From: Actinomycetes bacterium
Lineage (GTDB): Bacteria; Actinomycetota; Acidimicrobiia; Acidimicrobiales; Acidimicrobiaceae
Direction: 5' to 3'
NCBI GenBank assembly: GCA_021841935.1
Contig: JAKCDL010000004.1
Location: 1-64,000 of the forward strand
DNA: 64,000 nucleotides
The translations under genes and the position numbers were made by a program. Within the stretch, counting starts at the first letter, position 1. Every line of letters begins with the position of its first letter. This document shows, in pieces, positions 55,999 to 64,000 of this stretch. A model generated the notes under the pieces. The model made no database searches and had not been told where the DNA came from. It saw nothing but the letters and a program-made list of their open reading frames with translations.

Positions 55999-57570
55999 GT
56001 GGTAACATCTCATCAGGGGCGGTTACTTCGACGGTGTTGTGAGGGAAAAATCAAAGCACGCTACTTTTTTGATGAGAGCTCAGGTAGTTCGCCAAGTGAA
56101 ATTAGCTATGCAATTTCCAATTGCACCTTTGAGCAGTCGCCAACCATAGAATCTGGGGTCGTAGTCCTACTTGACTCCTTGCGTTGGAGCATCTTCACTT
56201 CGCAATCACGCCTTTTAGGGCTAATCTCTGACGAAAAGGGGTATCAACTCCAACTAACGACTTCAAGTGGGCAAAGATACACTGGCTCAATTCCAACACA
56301 GCGAGCCGAGCGACCTAGAAGGTCGATAGCGGCTCCATTTGCCTACATAGAGCCTACCACGTTACGTAACAAAGTCGCTAACCTAACCCTTCCCTTCGGC
56401 CTTTTAGCGATCGCTGAGACCACCTTCGAGAGATCTAGCACATCAGGTTATAACCAAAACGGTAGGCAGATCGTAAAAGTAGAGAGACTCCACTTCGACG
56501 GCGCGCCAACGGCCATTATCGAGGTCTTAGGAGATAGCGAGAGCGCCATCGATGAAGTAGCAGAGCAACTCGGCATAGATAAATCTGTCCGCGAGGTTTC
56601 TCTAGCTAGTACGGTAGAGCTAATAGCCTCTCTCGCAAAGAGGAGACCAAATGACTTCGCAGCCTCTTTTGAAATCGGAGTTGGAAAGAAATTAAACGAC
56701 GCCCTCTTCGATCTCCTAAAGAGATCGATCCCGTCGCTAAAATTAGCCTACGACGCCGTACTACAGGAAGTTGACGAGGAGTCACTCCACGACCTCCGCG
56801 TTATCGCTCGAAGCATCAAATCCATCTTCTCAGCAGCTGCACGATACGTTCCAAGTGATGAAGTTGCCGACTTTCTCGAAGAGACCAGCAACCTCATAAC
56901 AGTCACAACCGCCCACCGCGACATCGACGTGGCAATTGAATATCTAAGCCAATTCCCCTCATTCGAAGGGGCATGTAACGTCCTTGAAGATCGTCGCCGT
57001 GATCTAACTCGGTCATTCCAAATCGACCTTCAACGGGCGATCGAATCGGTCACTGCTACCTGGAAGATAGCTGCAGCCCACCTGATAGTCACCTCGAGTC
57101 GCGATACAATCTCCGTCGAGGAGTTCTACGATAGAGAGGCAAAGAGGGTTCACGGAAAGATAGTCTCTGCCCTGAAGAAGGGTGAAGGTGCAAAAGGCCT
57201 CTCGATTGATGAACTTCACACTCTTCGCAAGCGTTTCAAGAAGTTACGCTATCTAACTGAAACCTTTCACCGTAATGCGAGCGCCGACCCACTAGCGATT
57301 ACCTCAAAGTCATTCCAAACCTCACTAGGACTACTCCAAGATTGTCAAGTTCTACTAGATCTCCTACTCGACATCGAAGAACAGGCGGGCGCCAACGGTC
57401 AAAGCGTTGAGGCGGCAATATTACATAGCCAAGAGAGGCTAGAGGCAGCCAAGACGGAGTCTCTAGCGAAGCTAGAGCAACTCCTCAAATCTCAAAGCCC
57501 TTCAAAGGTTGAAGAGGTAAAAAAATCTACCGCAACCTCTCCAATTGCTCGTAAAGGGAAAAAAAGATGA
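55999..57570 (+). CDS. CHAD-domain protein with degenerate CYTH-like N-terminus
   Basis: 523 aa at most, since the GTG start is uncertain. Residues about 45-175 resemble a degenerate CYTH/TTM fold (VVLLDSLRWSIFTSQSRLLGLI, GYQLQLTTSSG, VKVERLHFDG, AIIEVLG) without the ExExK motif. Residues about 220-490 are a helical CHAD domain with the signature His/Arg/Lys helices SLHDLRVIARSIKSIF and LHTLRKRFKKLRYLTETF plus TTAHRDIDVAIEYL. CHAD domains bind inorganic polyphosphate and locate to polyP granules. A Lys-rich tail (VEEVKKSTATSPIARKGKKR) ends the protein. Overlaps parA by 4 bases. Confidence 0.78.
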   Translation: MVTSHQGRLLRRCCEGKIKARYFFDESSGSSPSEISYAISNCTFEQSPTIESGVVVLLDSLRWSIFTSQSRLLGLISDEKGYQLQLTTSSGQRYTGSIPTQRAERPRRSIAAPFAYIEPTTLRNKVANLTLPFGLLAIAETTFERSSTSGYNQNGRQIVKVERLHFDGAPTAIIEVLGDSESAIDEVAEQLGIDKSVREVSLASTVELIASLAKRRPNDFAASFEIGVGKKLNDALFDLLKRSIPSLKLAYDAVLQEVDEESLHDLRVIARSIKSIFSAAARYVPSDEVADFLEETSNLITVTTAHRDIDVAIEYLSQFPSFEGACNVLEDRRRDLTRSFQIDLQRAIESVTATWKIAAAHLIVTSSRDTISVEEFYDREAKRVHGKIVSALKKGEGAKGLSIDELHTLRKRFKKLRYLTETFHRNASADPLAITSKSFQTSLGLLQDCQVLLDLLLDIEEQAGANGQSVEAAILHSQERLEAAKTESLAKLEQLLKSQSPSKVEEVKKSTATSPIARKGKKR

Positions 57571-58316
57571 AGACGGTCATGTTCTACAACCAAAAGGGCG
57601 GAGTTGGCAAAACTTCAATTGCAGTTAACTTCGCCTACCTCGCTGCATCAGAGGGATTTCGAACACTCCTTTGGGATCTTGACCCACAGGCAAGTGCTAC
57701 CTTCATCCTTAGAGGAGACGACGATGACGCCCCAAAGGCATCAAAGATAGTCTCCGAGGAGTCGTCACTAGATGAGCTCGCAATTAGTTCAAACTACAAC
57801 AACCTCTTTCTCCTTGCATCTTCACTCAAGATGCGCCTCTTCGCAGAAAAGCTAGCCGAGTCAAAGAACCCGGTAAAGCGCCTCACACGAATACTTGAGG
57901 CGACACAAGACGAGTTTGACCTCACAGTTATCGATGCGCCTCCAAACCTAACCGGCCTATCAGAGACTGTAATTTCAGCCATAGATTTGGTCGTAGTCCC
58001 ACTTCAGCCAAGTCCCCTAGCGGTTAGATCTTCACAGGTTATGATCGACCACCTAGCTTCAATAGGTCTAAGCGAAAAGTGCGTTGCCCTCTATAACATG
58101 GTGGACCTCAGGCGAATCGGCCATCGCGTTGCAATTTCAGAGACAGAGCCGATCGGCAAGTTACCAAAGCTCCGATCGTTTATCCCATACTCTGCGGACA
58201 TCGAAAAGATGGCGATAACGCGAGAGCCACTTCCAGTTATCTCTCACTCATCGAAGTCGTCGCTCGCGATACAAGGCCTCTACAACGAGATCTCAAATTT
58301 GATCTACGCACGATAG
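57567..58316 (+). CDS. ParA-family ATPase
   Basis: 249 aa. Deviant Walker A NQKGGVGKTSIAVNFA near residue 8 with the signature first Lys, switch Asp in WDLDPQASAT near 40, Walker B LTVIDAPPNLTGL near 115, VVVPLQPSPLAVRS, and VALYNMVDLRR. These proteins form ATP-dependent gradients on the nucleoid that position plasmids, chromosomes or protein cargos. No parB or parS lies beside it; the coupled partner is the CHAD protein. Start ATG overlaps the CHAD stop (ATGA) behind AAAGGGA. Confidence 0.87.
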   Translation: MKTVMFYNQKGGVGKTSIAVNFAYLAASEGFRTLLWDLDPQASATFILRGDDDDAPKASKIVSEESSLDELAISSNYNNLFLLASSLKMRLFAEKLAESKNPVKRLTRILEATQDEFDLTVIDAPPNLTGLSETVISAIDLVVVPLQPSPLAVRSSQVMIDHLASIGLSEKCVALYNMVDLRRIGHRVAISETEPIGKLPKLRSFIPYSADIEKMAITREPLPVISHSSKSSLAIQGLYNEISNLIYAR

Positions 58317-58323
58317 AGTACCG

Positions 58324-59562
58324 CTAGAGATCGACCGGATTTAGCTTCTTGGGACGAATTAGAAGTGCGAGAATGGCTCCAATAGAGCTCACCACCACCA
58401 CGATAACAAAGTCAATAGTGAAAGATCCTGAAGCTGAAGCAATTGCACTTCCGATCTGTGGGCCAATCGCCTGAGTTATGCCAAAGAATAGAGTGACCAT
58501 CGCAAAGGTACGGGCAAATAGGGCGCCCTTCGAGAAGTCGCCGATATAGGCAGCAACCAAGTTTGGAACTCCGCTCATCCCAAAGCCGTAGAGAAAAGAT
58601 CCGACGATCACAAATGGAAGACTCCCGCTTACAACCGCCACACCTGCGAGACCCATCCCAATGAACGAGAAGAACATCACTGTCCCCCTATCCCGTGATG
58701 GATCGCTCCAACGCCCCGAAAGTACACCTCCAAAGATTGAGATGAAGCCGACCAGTGAGAATATTGACTGCGATGTAGTAGCTGCATAGTGGTGGTCGTG
58801 ATTGAGCGCAGTAACTATGTAGGTAAGAAAGATCGCTTGCACAAAACCATAGGCCATATAGGCGGCAAAGAGGATGTTACGCTTTGGTAGAGTACCAGAT
58901 TCGCCATCAAAGAGTGAGGTTTGTGATAACGAACTTGCGGTCTCGGCCTTCGGGGTATCGTGCAGGAAGATAAAGGCCGCCAAGGTGATCAAAAGTCCGA
59001 CACCAGCTTCTGCAAAGAGGAGAGCCTTCCACTCCAAAGTTCCATGAAGGTGAACAAACACCTTCGCTACTTGGGCCTCAATCGTTATAGCCACACCAAT
59101 ACCAGCGCCAACAAGTCCAATAGCCCATCCCTTACGTCTCTCGGCAACTGCGGCGGCCGCTAATGCCGGCGAAGAGATCCAGATCATCGCCCCTCCAAAT
59201 CCCATCAGGGCCATGGCTAGAGAAAAAAAGGGGAAGGACTCCGATAGTCCGAAGAGGGCTAGTCCGACAACCGAGGTTACCAAGCCCATGCGAATAAAAC
59301 GAACTCCGCTTATCCTCTTTGACTTCCACGTCACAAAGATGGAACCAGCTAGATATGCCCCCACATTTATAGTTCCGAGTGTTCCGGTGAGAAAGACCGA
59401 GTGCAGGGATGTCTTTAGCAATGGAGGCAGAATAAGCGAATAACTAAATCGACCAAAACCCTGGGCCTCGCCAGCGAATAGCATCGCTAGAACTATGGGA
59501 GTCCAGGTATAGACGCCGCTCTTTCTATCACTTCTCGTTGCCACAAATACCTCTGAGACCAT
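58324..59562 (-). CDS. MFS transporter, YbfB/YjiJ-like
   Basis: 412 aa, about 12 helices. The N-terminal GFGRFSYSLILPPLL followed by TLGTINVGAYLAGSI is typical of YbfB/YjiJ (MFS_4) proteins, while GFGGAMIWISSPALAA and SGVPNLVAAYIGDFSKG mark the two halves. Substrate unknown. Convergent with parA, only 7 bases between stops. Confidence 0.8.
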   Translation of the reverse strand: MVSEVFVATRSDRKSGVYTWTPIVLAMLFAGEAQGFGRFSYSLILPPLLKTSLHSVFLTGTLGTINVGAYLAGSIFVTWKSKRISGVRFIRMGLVTSVVGLALFGLSESFPFFSLAMALMGFGGAMIWISSPALAAAAVAERRKGWAIGLVGAGIGVAITIEAQVAKVFVHLHGTLEWKALLFAEAGVGLLITLAAFIFLHDTPKAETASSLSQTSLFDGESGTLPKRNILFAAYMAYGFVQAIFLTYIVTALNHDHHYAATTSQSIFSLVGFISIFGGVLSGRWSDPSRDRGTVMFFSFIGMGLAGVAVVSGSLPFVIVGSFLYGFGMSGVPNLVAAYIGDFSKGALFARTFAMVTLFFGITQAIGPQIGSAIASASGSFTIDFVIVVVVSSIGAILALLIRPKKLNPVDL

Positions 59563-59769
59563 TTAATGCTCTTTGATGGTGGAGTTAGAGTTAAACTCAA
59601 AAAATCACCGCCAGTAAAGGCTAACAAGTAATCGGGCTACGATTTGCTCCGAAGTTATTTCGTCGAAATCAAATCAAACCACTTTACGTGTGACATAGCT
59701 AAAGGTATCGATAGTTCAGAGCCATAATCGTCCCCAACTCTTCGCATCTCATTTAGCATCTTAAGGTGT

Positions 59770-61110
59770 ATGGCGAATATGGATAGCTTCAAGAACCTAG
59801 CAAGGAAGGGTGGTGAAAACCTTCAGCGCTACTTTGATCGCAAAGGCCCTCTTGGACCGATGCGACGAGTCCACCTACTCTCTACCGTTGGAGATACTTT
59901 TACCACCGTTGCACTCGCTGGTTCGCTCTTCTTTTCAATTTCACCAACTGCAGCCAAAGGCAAGATCACCCTCTATCTACTGCTTACAGTTGCACCATTC
60001 GGAGTCGTAGCTCCCTTTCTTGGACCAATTCTCGATAGAAAGGGTGGTTCTAGGCGAGCGCTACTTTCGATCTCGTTCATAGTTCGAGCGGTCTTCGTGC
60101 TCCTTATGTCGCGTGACCTAAACAGCGTTATCCTATTTCCGGAAGCCTTTACCGTCCTCGTTGCGTCCAAGATCTATCTTGTCACCAAAGCAGCTGTAAT
60201 CCCAGAGCTAGCTCGAGGAGTTATCCCAGGTGAAGTTGGTAAGCGCCATCGACGCCTCCCACTATCTAAGCCAGATAGCGGCAACCCGGTCCTAGTATTC
60301 GTCAACTCTTCTATCTCACTGCTAGCCGCGATAAGTGGCTTCATAGGTGGGGCATTAGCAGCTGCGATCCTAAAGATTCCGGGCCTTGGGGCGCCATGGG
60401 TTTTGCGAGTTGACTTCTTGATCTTTGTTCTCGGCGTAAGTCAAGTTAGGCTTATCCGCTCAAACCGCTCTAAGCGGCAGCGACGCAACGATCAGTCGGA
60501 AGAACCGGTGGTCGAACAAGCTGAGGAGGAGACGACTGAAGATGACACTAAGAGGTCCCCTCAATCGGTGATACTAGCGGCGGCGGCGATGTCGGTGTTG
60601 CGAGGTTCGGTCGGATTTTTCACCTTCTTCATCGCCTTCAATCTCCGGCGAAGCCACGCCCCCACTTACTTCTTTGGATTAATACTCGGTGCTAGTGCAA
60701 TAGGAAGTGGACTAGCTACTGCAATAACCCCAAAGATAAGGCGCTTCATACAGGAGGAGATACTGCTTATTAGCGCCCTCGTAGTTGAGGCAATTCTTGG
60801 AGTACTCGGAGCTGCTGTAGGTGATCGTTACGTACAGATACTCCTCGCCCTAGTCATAGGATTTGTCGCTAGCTCCGGAAAGTTAGCCTTTGACTCGTTG
60901 GTTCAGTACCACATCCTTCCCTCCAATCAAGGGAAGGCATTTTCAAGGTATGAAACTCGGTTCCAATTAGCTTGGGTAGTGGGTGGCCTAATTCCAACCA
61001 TCGTGGTACTTCCTTTAGCTTCAGGCGACTTGACCTTGGCTTTTTCAGCTGTCGTTGCCGCAACGAGCTTTAGCGCTGGAAGAAGCGCAGTGAAAAACAT
61101 CCAGCAGTAG
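59770..61110 (+). CDS. MFS-like transporter with large charged central loop
   Basis: 446 aa. Helix 1 begins after a 30-residue hydrophilic N-terminus (GPMRRVHLLSTVGDTFTTVALAGSLFF); FLGPILDRKGGSRRALL is the conserved loop 2-3. A central cytoplasmic loop of about 45 charged residues (KRQRRNDQSEEPVVEQ and DDTKRSPQS) separates the two six-helix bundles. Related to MFS_3-type exporters. Substrate unknown. Confidence 0.75.
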   Translation: MANMDSFKNLARKGGENLQRYFDRKGPLGPMRRVHLLSTVGDTFTTVALAGSLFFSISPTAAKGKITLYLLLTVAPFGVVAPFLGPILDRKGGSRRALLSISFIVRAVFVLLMSRDLNSVILFPEAFTVLVASKIYLVTKAAVIPELARGVIPGEVGKRHRRLPLSKPDSGNPVLVFVNSSISLLAAISGFIGGALAAAILKIPGLGAPWVLRVDFLIFVLGVSQVRLIRSNRSKRQRRNDQSEEPVVEQAEEETTEDDTKRSPQSVILAAAAMSVLRGSVGFFTFFIAFNLRRSHAPTYFFGLILGASAIGSGLATAITPKIRRFIQEEILLISALVVEAILGVLGAAVGDRYVQILLALVIGFVASSGKLAFDSLVQYHILPSNQGKAFSRYETRFQLAWVVGGLIPTIVVLPLASGDLTLAFSAVVAATSFSAGRSAVKNIQQ

Positions 61111-61152
61111 TTACAGAGACAGCGGGGCCTCTTGCCGTGTTACCATCTCTAA

Positions 61153-61671
61153 ATGGCAATTTATCAATTGGGGGATCGTACCCCCAAAATATCTGAGCTC
61201 GCCTTCGTCCATCCAATGGCAACGATCATCGGAGATGTGACGATTGGAGACTACTCCACCATCTGGCCTGGTGCCGTACTAAGAGGAGACTACGGCAAAA
61301 TCGTGGTTGGCGAACGAACCTCGATTCAAGATGGTTCAGTAATTCATGCTACGGCGGAGCTACCTACAATCATTGGTTCCAACTGCACCATAGGCCACAT
61401 TGTCCACCTCGAGGGGTGCCAAATCGAAGACGACTCCTTAGTAGGATCGGGGTCTGTGGTACTCCATCGAGCGGTCGTATCATCATTTGCCCTAGTAGGC
61501 GCTAACGCTGTAGTCGTAGCTGATACGGTGGTACCGTCGAGGGCGCTCGCCCTCGGAATTCCAGCCAAGATATACCCTGATCGAGTCGACGAATTTCTCA
61601 TACGGGACGCAGTGGAGAAGTACGTAGAGAACGGACTGCGCTACAAGAGCGAACTAAAGCAGATTGGCTAA
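61153..61671 (+). CDS. Gamma-carbonic-anhydrase-like left-handed beta-helix protein
   Basis: 172 aa hexapeptide-repeat protein: VHPMATIIGDVTIGDYSTIWPGAVLRGDYGKIVVGE, IQDGSVIHAT, and GHIVHLEGC, then a C-terminal helix. Gamma-CAs hold zinc with three His; two match (VIHA, IGH), but the third position of the GHxxxxH motif is Glu (GHIVHLEGC), with a His two residues earlier. Many actinobacterial homologues share this look. The role may be carbonic anhydrase-like or only structural. Followed by a duplicated CTAAAGCAGATTGG string at its stop (about 61657-61684). Confidence 0.78.
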   Translation: MAIYQLGDRTPKISELAFVHPMATIIGDVTIGDYSTIWPGAVLRGDYGKIVVGERTSIQDGSVIHATAELPTIIGSNCTIGHIVHLEGCQIEDDSLVGSGSVVLHRAVVSSFALVGANAVVVADTVVPSRALALGIPAKIYPDRVDEFLIRDAVEKYVENGLRYKSELKQIG

Positions 61672-61737
61672 AGCAGATTGGATAGTGGGCGACTCGTCTA
61701 AGTTGGCCACCAAATCCATTAGCCAGAATTAAACAAA

Positions 61738-61776
61738 ATGTGGCAGAGCATCGATCTCCTCTTTGCTCTGCCACAT
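61738..61776. terminator. Bidirectional terminator between gamma-CA-like and aldo/keto reductase genes
   Basis: 13-bp stem ATGTGGCAGAGCA / TGCTCTGCCACAT with a 13-base loop, between convergent genes. AAACAAA on one side and CTATAG on the other; terminating function is likely, mainly from stem strength. Confidence 0.75.
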
Positions 61777-61863
61777 CTATAGAAGTTACCGTAAAAAGTT
61801 CGGTACGAATTACTTTAGAAACTCTCCAAGCCTAGGACCAAGAGTCCAAGCTCGGGAGAGAAG

Positions 61864-62835
61864 TTAATTTGAAAGACCCGCCGTGGCCTTTTCGATCCTC
61901 TCGACGACATCTGGGGTGAGCTTAGGCAGAGCATCTAGCGCCGTCATATTCTCACGGACCTGCTGGACTGAAGAGGCACCAGTGATAACAGTCGAGACGT
62001 TGGGGTTTAACAGACACCAAGCAATTGCCATCTGAGATGGAGTTACTCCAATCGACTCAGCAATGTCAACTAGCTCGCCAACGGCATTATTCTTCGATGA
62101 ATCGGTCAGCATCGGTGCCAACCACTCGTAGCCCTCTAGGGAAGCCCTTGATCCAGCTGGTATACCATTTCGATACTTACCAGTTAGGAGGCCAGATGCC
62201 AGAGGAGACCAAATAGTTGTACCCATGCCATAGTCGTCAAAGATAGGCGCATACTCAACTTCAACACGGTGGCGATGGAGAATGTTGTATTGGGGTTGCT
62301 CGGTTACCGGGCGATGTAGACCGTATCGGTCGGCATACTCATAAGCCTTGCGGATCTCATCTGCCGACCACTCAGATACACCCCAATAGAGTGCCTTGCC
62401 GCGGTCGATAATGTCGTGCATCGCCCTTACAGTCTCTGCAATCTCAGTCTCAGGATCGGGTCGATGGCAAAAAGCAATATCGATAAAGTCGAGTCCCAGT
62501 CGCTCAAGTGAACCATCGATGGCATCGAGGAGGTACTTGCGATTCAAGGTGTTCTTGGTATTTTCAGTCTCGTGGATACCCCAGAAGAACTTGCTCGAGA
62601 TAACGTAGCTTCTTCTATCCCATCCCAACTTACGAAGGGCAGCTCCCATAAGCTCTTCGGACTTGCCGCCGGCGTAACCCTCAGCGTTGTCGAAGAAATT
62701 GACACCGGCTTCGCGCGCAACCTTCATAGTCTCAAATGCCAAATCATCATCGACTTGGGTACCAAAGGTAACCCACGAACCAAGCGACAGAGCCGAAACC
62801 TTAATTCCTGCTCGTCCTAGTCTACGGTATAGCAT
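61864..62835 (-). CDS. Aldo/keto reductase (potassium channel beta-subunit/YghZ-like)
   Basis: 323 aa (alpha/beta)8 NADPH-dependent reductase. The tetrad is visible: Asp/Tyr in [15 protein letters not shown], Lys in VISSKFFWG, His in [19 protein letters not shown] and [15 protein letters not shown] follow, then the NADPH motif [19 protein letters not shown]. Best match by eye is the Kv-beta/YghZ class that reduces aldehydes such as methylglyoxal. Ribosome site AAAGG before ATG. Not clearly in an operon. Confidence 0.87.
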   Translation of the reverse strand: MLYRRLGRAGIKVSALSLGSWVTFGTQVDDDLAFETMKVAREAGVNFFDNAEGYAGGKSEELMGAALRKLGWDRRSYVISSKFFWGIHETENTKNTLNRKYLLDAIDGSLERLGLDFIDIAFCHRPDPETEIAETVRAMHDIIDRGKALYWGVSEWSADEIRKAYEYADRYGLHRPVTEQPQYNILHRHRVEVEYAPIFDDYGMGTTIWSPLASGLLTGKYRNGIPAGSRASLEGYEWLAPMLTDSSKNNAVGELVDIAESIGVTPSQMAIAWCLLNPNVSTVITGASSVQQVRENMTALDALPKLTPDVVERIEKATAGLSN

Positions 62836-62909
62836 CTTTTACCTTTCGAATCGTAACAACAAAGCACTAACGCATAAGTGAGAACTTCGATAGTTAACCC
62901 TATATTGAA

Positions 62910-63737
62910 TCACTTGGCAATTGCGACAGATCTCTTCCCAACTTGATAGACATCTACCGCGGTCTCAAAGACAGAAGAGATGATCTCGCTGGTAAGGACA
63001 TCCTGCTTGGATCCATCTGCTACTACCTGCCCTCTGCGAAGTCCAACTACCCTATCAAAGGCATCTGGTATCTCTTCTATGTGGTGAGTCACAAGAATGA
63101 TAGTCAACTCAGGATAGTCACGGGCGATCCTATCTATCCTTCCAATTAACCCCTCTCGTGAGGGTAGATCCAACCCAGCAAAGGGTTCGTCAAGGAGAAG
63201 TACGGAGGGATTTGCCATAAGTGCTCGAGCGATGCCAACCTGCTGGCGTTGACCCATCGAAAGGTTGGAGAAGCGTTCTCCCCGCCTACTTTCCAATCCA
63301 ACGACCCCTAGAAGCTCGATCGCTCTCGTGGATTGGCCTTCGTCGACCTCGCTAAACCAATTTGAATAGACCTGTTCTACTCCAGTTAGCACCACTTCCA
63401 TTAGGTCAAGGTTCGGATCGATCCGCTCCAATGTGGCGCTACCGCAGACCCCTATTCTCCTTCGTAGCCGTCGCATATCGGTCGAGCCAATAGTCTCGCC
63501 AAGGATCTGGGCCTTACCACTCGAAGGGCGTCGGCGAGCGGCAAATAATTCAAAAAGCGTACTCTTCCCGGCCCCATTTGCTCCAATCACTACAACCTTC
63601 GAACCAACTCGAATAGATATATTTATGTCGCGCAAGATCGTGGTACCACCAATTGACAGCGAGACATCTTCAAATACCAGACCTTCACTCATTCTGTAGC
63701 GCTCTCTTCCATAGTGGTTCAAATCGAATTTCGACAT
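62910..63737 (-). CDS. ABC transporter ATP-binding protein
   Basis: 275 aa soluble ATPase. Walker A VIGANGAGKSTL near 52, Q-loop region GVCGSATL, signature NLSMGQRQQVGIARAL near 157, Walker B VLLLDEPFAGLD near 180, H-loop VTHHIEEIP near 215. It resembles ModF/iron-type single ATPases. No permease lies in the window, so the partner is unknown. The ATG at 63692 (MSEGLVFED) may be the true start. Confidence 0.82.
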   Translation of the reverse strand: MSKFDLNHYGRERYRMSEGLVFEDVSLSIGGTTILRDINISIRVGSKVVVIGANGAGKSTLFELFAARRRPSSGKAQILGETIGSTDMRRLRRRIGVCGSATLERIDPNLDLMEVVLTGVEQVYSNWFSEVDEGQSTRAIELLGVVGLESRRGERFSNLSMGQRQQVGIARALMANPSVLLLDEPFAGLDLPSREGLIGRIDRIARDYPELTIILVTHHIEEIPDAFDRVVGLRRGQVVADGSKQDVLTSEIISSVFETAVDVYQVGKRSVAIAK

Positions 63738-63778
63738 ACGTTAGTAGGCGGGATACGTTATCTCGATCTTGACTTTGC

Positions 63779-64000
63779 TCAACCAGAGGAGAGTAGGTAG
63801 ATCGCGCCAACCGCCACGATGACGCCGGCTACCTCGCGAAGATTGGGGCGATAACCGTTGACGACGATGTTCAAGACAAGCGTTATCAATGGATAAATTG
63901 CGGTTATAGCTACGACAGTTGGCGCGCTACCGTCACGAAGCGCAAAGAAGAAGAATAGGTAACCAGCTGCGCCAGAGATCGCCGATAGGACTGCGAAGGT
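63779..64000 (-). CDS. EamA/DMT-type transporter, C-terminal part (partial)
   Basis: 73 residues enter from the right edge and end at the TGA at 63779-63781. Three hydrophobic segments (AISGAAGYLFFFALRDG, VVAITAIYPLITLVL, VAGVIVAVGAIYLLSSG) match the last helices of EamA-family permeases, including the family-like APTVVAITAIYPLIT. Substrate unknown. Confidence 0.65.
   Translation of the reverse strand, partial: TFAVLSAISGAAGYLFFFFALRDGSAPTVVAITAIYPLITLVLNIVVNGYRPNLREVAGVIVAVGAIYLLSSG

Noticed and set aside
57567-58316. Chromosome-partition ParA near the origin
   Set aside because: No parB, parS, dnaA, rnpA or gidB nearby; the partner is the CHAD gene.

Overview
The window looks like chromosomal DNA of an actinobacterium, most plausibly an Acidimicrobiia-type (Acidithrix/Ferrimicrobium-like) organism. 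The reasons are moderate G+C by eye, many GTG/TTG starts, DUF501 and DUF1707 proteins, a 6C-like two-hairpin RNA, and the actinobacterial gene order glmU-prs-rplY-pth-mfd-(YbjN-like)-(SurA-like)-mazG-eno-ftsB. The lineage call is inference; no rRNA or tRNA gene was found.

Layout. 1-4.8 kb: end of a membrane protein, then a ugpB-ugpA-ugpE glycerol-3-phosphate importer without its ATPase. 4.8-9.4 kb (minus): citrate-lyase-like aldolase, dienelactone hydrolase, PPOX/FMN protein, an unknown protein and class II fumarase. 9.8-15.5 kb: secreted NlpC/P60 hydrolase, quinone oxidoreductase, pyruvate kinase, SDR, divergent Lgt. 15.7-24.7 kb (minus): one long operon coxS-coxL-coxM-coxD-coxE-xdhC/coxF-mocA-coxG-DUF501, encoding a form II (AYRGAGR) molybdenum hydroxylase of the CO dehydrogenase family and its maturation proteins. 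24.9-27 kb: GNAT, DUF1707, a membrane-anchored hypothetical protein and the 6C-like RNA. 27.2-39.1 kb (minus): the conserved housekeeping cluster for cell division, glycolysis, NTP clean-up, transcription-coupled repair, translation, PRPP and UDP-GlcNAc; its GlmU lacks most of the acetyltransferase domain. 39.3-44.3 kb: anchored GH30-like glycosidase, M20 peptidase, acyl-CoA ligase. 44.5-47.7 kb: thiO-thiS-thiG-thiD. 48.3-54 kb: a DUF169 protein, then an accessory island in which two near-identical dead IS630 copies bracket an AbiEi/AbiEii-like toxin-antitoxin pair. 54.1-64 kb: three MFS transporters, a translationally coupled CHAD-ParA operon, gamma-carbonic-anhydrase-like protein, aldo/keto reductase, ABC ATPase and the end of an EamA transporter.

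Most interesting items: (1) the CHAD-ParA operon, which could be a polyphosphate-granule positioning system; (2) the AbiE-like pair between two copies of an IS that were apparently duplicated after they had died; (3) the 6C-like RNA; (4) the truncated GlmU and the Lgt lacking canonical residues. Convergent genes are repeatedly separated by strong hairpin terminators, listed individually.
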